From: Candidatus Gerdarchaeota archaeon
Lineage (GTDB): Archaea; Asgardarchaeota; Heimdallarchaeia; JABLTI01
Length of the DNA: 17,804 nt
Reading direction: 5' to 3'
Assembly: GCA_016840945.1 (NCBI GenBank)
Contig: JAEORJ010000284.1
Coordinates: forward strand, 1 to 17,804
Under the pieces are notes generated by a model. The model was not told where the DNA came from, ran no database searches, and was given only the letters and a program-made list of their open reading frames with translations. Shown here piece after piece: positions 1 to 5,339 of the stretch; the first letter of the stretch is position 1, and every line of letters starts with the position of its first letter. A program made the translations under genes and the position numbers.

Positions 1-20
1 AGCCATTCTTAAATTCCTTT

Positions 21-39
21 TTCTTCTTTTTAAGAAGAA
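21..39. other. Perfect 8-bp hairpin near the left edge
   Basis: Bases 21-28 (TTCTTCTT) are exactly complementary to 32-39 (AAGAAGAA) around a TTT loop. No long T-tract follows on either strand. It may be the end of a gene to the left of the window, or it may be a chance feature of a T-rich stretch. The remainder of 1-80 shows no gene. Confidence 0.35.
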
Positions 40-87
40 TTAATTATAGCCCAAAAATGGATACTTAAAATCAATTTAGGATAGAAA

Positions 88-112
88 AAATAAAAAGTAC
101 ATTAACGTTAAT
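88..112 (+). promoter_or_regulatory. Possible TATA box and 12-bp palindrome before the TerB-like gene
   Basis: An A/T-rich TATA-like stretch (AAATAAAAAG, 88-97) lies about 30 bases before the first possible start codons at 117 and 129. Immediately downstream, 101-112 is a perfect palindrome, ATTAACGTTAAT. It sits between the TATA-like element and the expected transcript start, which is a common place for an archaeal repressor site. No regulator can be named. Confidence 0.35.
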
Positions 113-128
113 ATGAGTGTGTACAACT

Positions 129-446
129 ATGCCCTTCAAGGAACAATTCAAACCATTCTTAAGCAATTTATTGGAATCAGTAGTAGAACAAGCAATGGAA
201 GATGATGTTATTTCACCAGAAGAATCTATCCTCATCACTCAAATTGAAGTTGATATAAGGACATTTGAAAAAGAAGTAGCACGTTGTATTGAGGAAGAAG
301 GGGGTATTTCTGAAGCACTCAATAAGGATTGCTTTAAGGATAAATTAATAGCTAGTGTGAAAAAACTTGCTTTAGAAGATGGCGTTATCTCTAAAGACGA
401 AGAATCTATCTTAACTCGTCTTGAGGAATATTTCAAAAAACATTAA
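129..446 (+). CDS. Small acidic helical protein with duplicated TerB-like motif
   Basis: A 105-residue protein from ATG 129. A GTG at 117 in the same frame would add four residues (MCTT), and neither start has a clear Shine-Dalgarno, so a short or absent leader is likely. The protein holds two copies of one helical motif. The first reads AMEDDVISPEESIL (about residues 23-36) and the second ALEDGVISKDEESIL (about 82-96). Each is preceded by a hydrophobic helix and followed by a Glu-rich one. The pattern A-x-E-D-G-x-I-S-x-x-E-x-x-x-L resembles the metal-binding helical repeats of TerB/DjlA-type proteins, a family tied to stress and membrane-associated complexes. There is no signal peptide or membrane segment. 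The resemblance is by motif only, so the function is not established. A terminator-like palindrome follows. Confidence 0.7.
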   Translation: MPFKEQFKPFLSNLLESVVEQAMEDDVISPEESILITQIEVDIRTFEKEVARCIEEEGGISEALNKDCFKDKLIASVKKLALEDGVISKDEESILTRLEEYFKKH

Positions 447-458
447 AATTAATCAAAA

Positions 459-502
459 TAGGGTAATACCCGGGTACTACCCTAGGATTACACCCTTTTT
501 TT
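459..502 (+). terminator. 26-base near-perfect palindrome plus T7 tract
   Basis: Bases 459-484 form an inverted repeat centred between 471 and 472, built on AGGGTA..TACCCGGGTA..TACCCT, with a single mismatched pair (A466 against C477). A run of seven T follows at 496-502. It begins 13 bases after the TerB-like stop codon, so a terminator is the simplest reading. The CCCGGG core and near-perfect symmetry also suit a dimeric DNA-binding protein, and the next gene is a ribbon-helix-helix regulator. Confidence 0.55.
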
Positions 503-504
503 AA

Positions 505-543
505 GTAAATATTACTAACAACAATACCTAGAGATTGCCTAGA
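505..543 (+). promoter_or_regulatory. Promoter and direct repeats of the RHH gene
   Basis: A TATA-like TAAATATTAC at about 504-513 predicts a transcript start near 535, leaving a leader of about 75 bases before ATG 611. The hexamer CCTAGA occurs at 527-532 and again at 538-543. The 11-base period puts both copies on one face of the helix, right at the predicted start of transcription. Ribbon-helix-helix proteins typically bind such paired half-sites, so this could be the operator of the gene it precedes. Confidence 0.4.
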
Positions 544-561
544 TAATACTTGATCTATGCT

Positions 562-604
562 CTCGAGTAAGGATCATATCCAAGGTCGTCTCTTGCCGAG
601 GTGA
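562..604 (+). promoter_or_regulatory. Leader stem overlapping the Shine-Dalgarno of the RHH gene
   Basis: In the transcript, 562-565 and 567-572 (CTCG, then GTAAGG, with A566 bulged) can pair with 591-600 (TCTTGCCGAG), giving ten pairs including two G-U. The ribosome binding site GAGGTGA (598-604) is an unusually good match to anti-SD and lies seven bases before ATG 611. Its first three bases fall inside the stem. An alternative small hairpin, GGAT-CAT-ATCC (571-581), uses G571/G572 and would compete with it. The layout suggests translational control, but no known riboswitch class was recognised. Confidence 0.4.
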
Positions 605-610
605 ACAAAA

Positions 611-763
611 ATGATGAGACTATTAACAGTACATGTCCCAGAAGGATTCCTTGAAGGATTGGAAGAGTTGGTGCGCGATAAACGTTATCCTAACAAAAGT
701 GAAATTATCAGAGTAGCAATTCGCGATTTGTTAAGAGATGAACTTTGGACTAACAAAGAATAA
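611..763 (+). CDS. Ribbon-helix-helix (CopG/Arc-like) DNA-binding protein
   Basis: A 50-residue protein, MMRLLTVHVPEGFLEGLEEL onward. It has a short N-terminal beta-strand (RLLTVHVP), a helix (EGFLEGLEELVRDKR), the turn YPNKSE and a second helix (IIRVAIRDLLRDEL). This is the complete minimal fold of the CopG/Arc/MetJ class: a dimer that inserts a two-stranded ribbon into the DNA major groove. The start is ATG 611, with strong Shine-Dalgarno GAGGTGA at 598-604. No ligand or metal domain is attached, unlike NikR, so it is probably a small local repressor or antitoxin-like regulator. No toxin gene is adjacent. Repeats spaced one helical turn apart upstream, and the structured leader and trailer, suggest it controls its own expression. 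Confidence 0.85.
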   Translation: MMRLLTVHVPEGFLEGLEELVRDKRYPNKSEIIRVAIRDLLRDELWTNKE

Positions 764-772
764 TTTATGGTT

Positions 773-803
773 ACTCACACCCTAGTGGAGGGCTGTGGTG
801 AGT
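773..803 (+). other. Hairpin just downstream of the RHH gene
   Basis: ACTCAC (773-778) pairs exactly with GTGAGT (798-803). Inside this, ACCC/CCCT (779-783) can pair with AGGG..GT (789-796), with a bulged G797 and C793-T794. There is no T-tract directly after it; instead a second, stronger hairpin follows from 814. It is probably part of the 3' untranslated region of the RHH transcript. Confidence 0.4.
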
Positions 804-813
804 CGGTGTTCAA

Positions 814-859
814 TGATGAGAGGTCACTTGCTGACCTTTCATCAATTAAAACTTTTTTT
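814..859 (+). terminator. Strong hairpin terminator between the RHH gene and ahcY
   Basis: Bases 814-826 (TGATGAGAGGTCA) pair with 832-844 (TGACCTTTCATCA) over 13 positions with one G-U, around a five-base loop. After a short A-rich spacer comes T7 at 853-859. It resembles an intrinsic terminator and would separate the small upstream genes from ahcY. No Shine-Dalgarno is visible before ahcY's ATG 928. A weak A/T-rich element at about 893-903 could be its TATA box with a leaderless start. Confidence 0.65.
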
Positions 860-927
860 AATTTTCTTAAGAAATCTCCAAAAACTCTTAAACTGATTAT
901 TTCCTTTTCTATACTGGCGATTAACTG

Positions 928-2226
928 ATGAGTAAAGTCAAAGATATGGCTCTTGCTGAAGAAGGTATGAAAGAACTCGAATGGGCTGAAAAAAACATGC
1001 CTGTTCTAACAGCAATAAAAAAACGATTTGACAAAGAGCTTCCACTTAAAGACAAAAAAGTAAGTGTGGCATTACATCTCGAGAAAAAGACTGGTTATCT
1101 AATCAGAACTTTAAGGGCTGGAGGAGCAACGGTTAGAGTGGCAAGTTGTAATCCATTAACAACAGATGATAGAGTTGCAGCTGCATTAACAAAATTTGAT
1201 GGCATAGAAGTTTTTGCATGGGCAAATCAATCTACTGAGGATTATTATGCTAATCTCAATTTTGTTCTAGACAATAAACCAAATATGCTAATTGATGATG
1301 GTGCGGATTTAATCAATATAATACATTTCAAAAGACCTGAATTAATTGAGTACATAATAGGTGCGAGTGAAGAAACAACAACTGGTATTATTAGATTAAA
1401 AGCAATGCAAAAAGAAGGTGCATTGAAATTCCCTATACTTAATGCAAATGGTGCTTATTCAAAACATTTGTTTGATAATCGTTATGGAACAGGACAATCA
1501 GCATTGAATGCTATTATGACTATCACAAATAATCTAATAGCTGGGAAAAATGTTGTTATTGTGGGTTATGGTTGGTGTGGTAGAGGATTAGCTATTAGAG
1601 CAAGAGGTATGGGTGCTAGAACGATAGTTGTTGAAGCTGGCGATAGGATGCCTTATGCCGAGGATATTGATCCATCTGGATGGCATAAAGGCCTTGAAGC
1701 TCTTTATGAGGGATTTGAAGTCATGAGTATGGATGAAGCTGCACCAATAGGTGATTTGTTCATTACTGCCACAGGTGATAAGAAAGTAATTGATGTTGTT
1801 CATATGAAGGAAATGAAGAGTGGAGCAATGCTTGCTAATGCTGGGCATTTTGATATTGAAATAGACATACCCGGATTAGAGAAGATTACTAAAGAAAAGA
1901 AAGAAATCAATCCAAACTGTGAAGAATATCTATTGAATAATGGTAAATGTCTTTATATTCTATCTAAAGGGCGCTTGGTCAATCTTGCTCGCCCAGCAGG
2001 CCAAGGTCATCCTCTTGAGATAATGGATGGATCATTTGCGATACAAGCATTGGCTGTAGAATATCTAGCAAAGAATGCAGGTAAATTACCAATTGAAGTA
2101 ATCAACATTCCTAATGAATTGGATGATTATGTTGCTAGGATGGCTCTTGAATCCCATAATATCAAATTAAAACCATTAACAGATGAACAAAGAGATTATT
2201 TAACAGGATTTAAAGAAGGAACGTAA
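928..2226 (+). CDS. ahcY: Adenosylhomocysteinase (S-adenosylhomocysteine hydrolase)
   Basis: A 432-residue cytoplasmic NAD-dependent enzyme. It reversibly splits S-adenosylhomocysteine into adenosine and homocysteine and so relieves product inhibition of methyltransferases. Family signatures are all present: MPVL (24-27), HLEKKT with His50, DDGADL (123-128), EETTTG (148-153), the K179-x-x-x-D183 pair in SKHLFDNRYG, the Rossmann NAD loop GYGWCGRG (213-220), NAGHFDIEID, NLARPAGQGHP and a C-terminal MALESHNIK tail. Length and the YGTGQS variant fit the short archaeal/Thermotoga-type enzymes, which lack the insert of eukaryotic forms. In some methanogens the homologous protein prefers S-inosylhomocysteine, so the substrate could differ. 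The gene ends at a GAAA-loop terminator facing the convergent RFC gene. Confidence 0.96.
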   Translation: MSKVKDMALAEEGMKELEWAEKNMPVLTAIKKRFDKELPLKDKKVSVALHLEKKTGYLIRTLRAGGATVRVASCNPLTTDDRVAAALTKFDGIEVFAWANQSTEDYYANLNFVLDNKPNMLIDDGADLINIIHFKRPELIEYIIGASEETTTGIIRLKAMQKEGALKFPILNANGAYSKHLFDNRYGTGQSALNAIMTITNNLIAGKNVVIVGYGWCGRGLAIRARGMGARTIVVEAGDRMPYAEDIDPSGWHKGLEALYEGFEVMSMDEAAPIGDLFITATGDKKVIDVVHMKEMKSGAMLANAGHFDIEIDIPGLEKITKEKKEINPNCEEYLLNNGKCLYILSKGRLVNLARPAGQGHPLEIMDGSFAIQALAVEYLAKNAGKLPIEVINIPNELDDYVARMALESHNIKLKPLTDEQRDYLTGFKEGT

Positions 2227-2227
2227 A

Positions 2228-2257
2228 AAGTAGAGGAAACTCTACTTCTTATTTTTT
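2228..2257 (+). terminator. GAAA-tetraloop terminator between ahcY and rfcS
   Basis: AAGTAGAG (2228-2235) and CTCTACTT (2240-2247) form a perfect 8-bp stem closed by a GAAA tetraloop. T6 follows at 2252-2257. It fills almost the whole 31-base gap between the two convergent genes. Its T-tract points to service of ahcY. The minus-strand side has only T4-5 after the stem, so it may also slow transcription from rfcS. Confidence 0.7.
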
Positions 2258-3235
2258 CTATAATTGTAGACCAACTAGATGGGCGAGAAGAGCAGTTATT
2301 TGAATTTCAGGATTAGCTCCTTCTGTTAATCGAAAATCAACTTCTCCAATCATTTTGATCATTTCAACTTTAGTTTTATCATCGATATCAGACATAGCTA
2401 TTGCTTCACGATGGATTTGTCTAATGATATCCTGACCTGATAATCCTTGTTTAATCATGAGTTCAAGAAGAAGCTTGCGTGAATCTTTGAACGCACCTGT
2501 TGTTGCTAATTTAATCATTTTACGAATATCTTGAGGTTGAGCTTTTCCAGTTGCTTTGTAGACATCATCTTCGGTTATTTCCTTGCCCATTAAAGCTGCT
2601 GATTGTAATACGTTTGTAGCTCTTCGTAAATCTCCTTCTGAAACATAAATTATTGCTTCGAGCGCATCGGGATTTATATTAATTGTTTCATTTTTAATGA
2701 TATTTTGTAAATACTTCTTGGTATCTTTTTCACTTAATGGTGAAAACCTAAATAATGCACAACGTGATTGAATTGGTTCAATTATTCTGGAACTATAATT
2801 ACAGATAAGGATAAATCGACAAGTATTGCTATATTTCTCCATGGTTCGACGGAGAGCATGTTGGGCGTCAGAGGTCATTGAATCAGCCTCATCTAAAATA
2901 ATAATCCTGAAAGGTGCGTTAATTGCCATTAAATGAGCAAAATTTTTGATTCGTTCGCGGACAACATTAATTCCTCTTTCATCTGAAGCATTGAGCTCTA
3001 AATAAGGAACATTTGTTTGACTCACATCTTCCTTACGGCCAAATACATCAAAATCAGATAATAATTCATTAATTAAAACAAGTGCTGCAGTGGTTTTCCC
3101 TGTTCCAGGTGGACCTGCTAATAATAAGTGCGGCATCGTTCCTGCATCAACAAACCCTTGTAATCGTTTCTTAATTTCTTCCTGATTAATGATATCTTTC
3201 AAGTATTTTGGTCTATATTTTTCAGCCCATAACAT
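2258..3235 (-). CDS. rfcS: Replication factor C small subunit (clamp loader ATPase)
   Basis: A 325-residue AAA+ protein. Four copies join one large subunit to load the PCNA sliding clamp onto primed DNA. Seen in order: N-terminal WAEKYRPK, Walker A GPPGTGKTT (41-49), LELNASDERGI (79-89), Walker B IIILDEADSMT (111-121), a sensor-1 stretch FILICNYSSRI (141-151), and the IQSRC arginine-finger motif (155-159) that marks RFC small subunits. A C-terminal helical collar domain follows. There is a slightly long loop (about residues 60-77, including GRKEDVSQTN) before the ELNASDERG strand. ATG 3235 fits the family N-terminus exactly. The large subunit is not in this window. A TATA-like element upstream suggests the gene has its own promoter. 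Confidence 0.95.
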   Translation of the reverse strand: MLWAEKYRPKYLKDIINQEEIKKRLQGFVDAGTMPHLLLAGPPGTGKTTAALVLINELLSDFDVFGRKEDVSQTNVPYLELNASDERGINVVRERIKNFAHLMAINAPFRIIILDEADSMTSDAQHALRRTMEKYSNTCRFILICNYSSRIIEPIQSRCALFRFSPLSEKDTKKYLQNIIKNETININPDALEAIIYVSEGDLRRATNVLQSAALMGKEITEDDVYKATGKAQPQDIRKMIKLATTGAFKDSRKLLLELMIKQGLSGQDIIRQIHREAIAMSDIDDKTKVEMIKMIGEVDFRLTEGANPEIQITALLAHLVGLQL

Positions 3236-3248
3236 TTCAAATGACCTA

Positions 3249-3261
3249 CTATTATTTTAAA
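3249..3261 (-). promoter_or_regulatory. TATA-like element for rfcS
   Basis: On the minus strand, TTTTAAAATAAT lies about 20-25 bases before ATG 3235. That would give a leaderless or almost leaderless transcript. No Shine-Dalgarno is seen, which supports this reading. The remaining 3262-3390 stretch is AT-rich with no gene seen. Confidence 0.35.
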
Positions 3262-3390
3262 ACTATAACGCAAATTGCAATAAGTTATTTTTTACTTTTT
3301 CTATTATCTTTCTTAGATAAGCAAATTATTACATTAATTTTTACCTAATCATACCTTTAAACCCTAGTACGTTTACCCAGAAAAATTTTG

Positions 3391-3437
3391 AAAAAAAAAG
3401 AGATGATTTGTGGCGGTGGGTGATCAAACACCGCCAC
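3391..3437 (-). terminator. Second (distal) terminator after tfb
   Basis: GTGGCGGTG (3410-3418) and CACCGCCAC (3429-3437) form a perfect 9-bp stem that is far more GC-rich than its surroundings. Read on the minus strand it is followed, after 10 bases, by T9 (A-run at 3391-3399). It backs up the terminator that overlaps the tfb stop codon and isolates tfb from rfcS. Confidence 0.65.
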
Positions 3438-3462
3438 TCGATTATATCGTCTATGAGATTAT

Positions 3463-3486
3463 AAAAAAAGGTGTTAGGTCCCTAAC
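3463..3486 (-). terminator. Terminator overlapping the tfb stop codon
   Basis: GTTAGG-TC-CCTAAC (3473-3486) is a perfect inverted repeat whose first base on the minus strand belongs to the tfb TAG stop (3488-3486). Minus-strand T7 follows (A-run 3463-3469). Confidence 0.6.
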
Positions 3487-4469
3487 TAGAATTTATAGGG
3501 GTCTCTAACATACACTGGTGTCGCAGCAGCACCTCTTTTTACCATAACTTCGCCAATTTCTAATGCTTGAACTAATTCTTTGAATCTATTTCTGAGGGTC
3601 ACAGGAGTGGTTTTTGCTGCTTCAGCTACTTGCTGTTGAGTTCTCCTCTCACCAGTTTGAATACCTGCGATATATAATACTGCAGCTGCAATAGACATTG
3701 GATTTTTACCTACATCTAATTTATATTCCCGAACAGTTTTTAATATCTCAATTGCACGATTTTGTGTGTGCATTGTTAGATTGAGTTCTGTTCCTAATCT
3801 TGAAACTAATTGACTGGGATCTATTGGGGTTGGTTTTATACCAAGTTCTACTATATAGACTCTAACACATCGAGCCAATTCTTTTCTATCTACTTTAGCT
3901 ATTGTGCAGATATCCTTCAACGTTTTTGGAACGTTGTGTGTTCTACAAGCAATGTAGATGGCTGAGGCAGTCATTGAATCTATGCTTCTACCTCTAATGA
4001 GTTTAGCTTTTAATGCTCTTCTATAATAGATTGCTGCGGTTTCATTAATATCTTCAGAGATACCCAATTGGCTTGCAATTCGTTTTAACTCAAATATTGC
4101 ATCTCTAAGATTACGAGCTTCAGAACGACCTGTCCTTCTATTAAGCCATCTTAGACGATTCATTCTAGCAATTGTTGAAGGAGTTAAGTTCTTTCCAGAA
4201 ATATCTTTATAACCTGTACCAATTTGCGTTCGTAATCCCTTATCGATCTTCAAATTGGATGTTGGAGCACCAACACGCTCACGAGCATCTTGCTCGCTCT
4301 TGTTAAAGGCTCTCCATTCTGGGCCTGAACTTATAATAATATCTTGCACTGCACCACAACTAGTGCAAATTCTCTCACCACGAGAATTATCATCAATTAG
4401 AGCATCTGAACCACAAACTTTGCATTTTGTTTCGGTTTCATCATGCTCTTCCTTTTTAATTTCTTTCAT
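3486..4469 (-). CDS. tfb: Transcription initiation factor IIB (TFB)
   Basis: A 327-residue general transcription factor that bridges TBP-TATA DNA and RNA polymerase. The N-terminal zinc ribbon has C16-x2-C19 and C35-x2-C38. The B-reader segment follows (GPEWRAF..ARERVGAP, about 49-69), then the linker MNRLRWLNRR (about 103-112). Two cyclin repeats follow, at about 125-215 (RGRSIDSMTASAIYIACR) and 219-310 (NPMSIAAAVLYIAG). All elements of a functional TFB are present. ATG 4469 is chosen because the strong TATA box at 4495-4504 predicts a transcript start near 4474. A TTG at 4478 in the same frame would add MLV and would lie at or before that start. A second, zinc-less cyclin-box protein lies at 14059-14694. 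Confidence 0.96.
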   Translation of the reverse strand: MKEIKKEEHDETETKCKVCGSDALIDDNSRGERICTSCGAVQDIIISSGPEWRAFNKSEQDARERVGAPTSNLKIDKGLRTQIGTGYKDISGKNLTPSTIARMNRLRWLNRRTGRSEARNLRDAIFELKRIASQLGISEDINETAAIYYRRALKAKLIRGRSIDSMTASAIYIACRTHNVPKTLKDICTIAKVDRKELARCVRVYIVELGIKPTPIDPSQLVSRLGTELNLTMHTQNRAIEILKTVREYKLDVGKNPMSIAAAVLYIAGIQTGERRTQQQVAEAAKTTPVTLRNRFKELVQALEIGEVMVKRGAAATPVYVRDPYKF

Positions 4470-4494
4470 TACCAACAATTTTCACCATAATGCT

Positions 4495-4504
4495 CTTTTA
4501 TATA
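4495..4504 (-). promoter_or_regulatory. Strong TATA box of tfb
   Basis: TATATAAAAG on the minus strand is close to the archaeal consensus, centred about 31 bases before ATG 4469. It implies a leader of only a few bases. A second TATA-like element (minus-strand CTTTATATAG, 4581-4590) lies 85 bases further upstream. It also reads as CTATATAAAG on the plus strand, where no gene follows. Confidence 0.65.
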
Positions 4505-4509
4505 CTATT

Positions 4510-4563
4510 ACAAGGAGTTAGTTCTTTCTCCTTCTCGGTAGGAGATAAGGACTACCTTGGTGG
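4510..4563 (-). promoter_or_regulatory. Inverted-repeat region upstream of the tfb TATA box
   Basis: On the minus strand this stretch contains GGTAG and CTACC, which can pair around TCCTTATCTC. Overlapping them are CTCCT and AGGAG, which pair in a mutually exclusive way. It sits immediately upstream of the proximal TATA box and within any transcript made from the distal TATA at 4581-4590. It could be an operator or a leader structure. The remainder of 4591-4747 is A/T-rich with no gene seen. Confidence 0.25.
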
Positions 4564-4747
4564 TATATGTGTCTATTTTCCTATATAAAGTTTTCTCTCA
4601 TTTTTTCCTTATAGTAAAAGAGATGTAAAAAACATTTCTTCTCTAATAATATTATAGGTAACCATCAAATAATAAGTAACACCTTAGAGAATATAGATTA
4701 GTAAATAGACTATATAGAATTAAAAAAGAAAAAATGGAAAAAAAAGA

Positions 4748-5173
4748 TTATCGACGAACTTTAAAATCAGGGCTAACATTACCACGACATTTCCCGTAGA
4801 AGAAATCTCTAGCACACCAGGTTGTTGTTCCGCCTTCAAAAGCGTATTCAATGTCACCTGAATCATAAATTATACGATTATTAATTTCAAGAATAAACCT
4901 TCTTAAAATCCATTTATCAGCTTTAATAGCATGTTCCTTCTTTAAACATAAATATTGGAACCAATCTGATGTAAGTCCTTCTGGTAAATCTAAATCAAAT
5001 TCATCTGTTTTTCCTTTCTCAAAATCATCACAGAATGGATGATCAAGTTCCCAGGAATATTCACCAATATAAAGTCTTATAGGGTCATCAGTCCCACTTC
5101 CTCTTTTATTGGAAGTAGTAATTGTTACTTTCATTTCATTAATAATTTCGCACATATCGCTATCTTCGGACAT
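4748..5173 (-). CDS. Stand-alone PLAT/LH2-like domain protein
   Basis: A 141-residue protein that I read as a single PLAT (lipoxygenase-homology) beta-sandwich. Supporting blocks in order are VTITTSNKRGSGTDD (16-30), matching the PLAT start V-x-V-x-T-G-D-x-x-x-A-G-T-D; FEKGKTDEF (51-59), matching F-E-R-G-x-T-D-x-F; and the distal pair KADKWILRRFILE (84-96), matching the D-x-W-x-L-x-x-V-x-V strand. PLAT domains bind membranes or protein partners, often with calcium, and are known mainly from eukaryotic lipoxygenases and polycystins and from some bacterial toxins and lipases. No signal peptide or membrane segment is present, so it should be cytoplasmic. A GGAG Shine-Dalgarno eight bases before ATG 5173 supports the start. 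The family call is by motif reading, not a search. Confidence 0.7.
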   Translation of the reverse strand: MSEDSDMCEIINEMKVTITTSNKRGSGTDDPIRLYIGEYSWELDHPFCDDFEKGKTDEFDLDLPEGLTSDWFQYLCLKKEHAIKADKWILRRFILEINNRIIYDSGDIEYAFEGGTTTWCARDFFYGKCRGNVSPDFKVRR

Positions 5174-5284
5174 AGTAGCATCTCCATAATTTTTTTTGAC
5201 AATTTATTAAATTAAATAATTTTCCTTTCTAAATATACATAGAAGCATTTCCTTCTAAAGTTTAGTAGTTTATTTTCTTAGTAA

Positions 5285-5306
5285 AATTCAGCTAAAAAGT
5301 TGAATT
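5285..5306 (-). terminator. Hairpin after the UDP-sugar dehydrogenase gene
   Basis: On the minus strand, AATTCAACT (5306-5298) and AGCTGAATT (5293-5285) pair over nine positions with one G-U, around TTTT. It lies 34 bases beyond the stop at 5340, followed by a weak TTTTACT tract. It is a plausible weak terminator separating this gene from the PLAT-like gene. Confidence 0.4.
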
Positions 5307-5339
5307 ATTGCTATTATTGTGGTATTTTATGACATTTTT

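Noticed and set aside
117..128. GTG 117 as the start of the TerB-like gene
   Set aside because: It is possible, but adds only MCTT with no Shine-Dalgarno. ATG 129 begins the segment (MPFKEQF) that looks like the natural N-terminus, so it was preferred with low certainty.
813..834. Box C (ATGATGA) and box D (CTGA)-like words that might mark a C/D guide RNA
   Set aside because: There is no matching C'/D' pair, and the same bases form a much stronger 13-bp terminator stem.
4255..4521. Plus-strand open frame across the tfb start region
   Set aside because: It lies over the conserved zinc ribbon of TFB in the opposite strand and shows no motif of its own.
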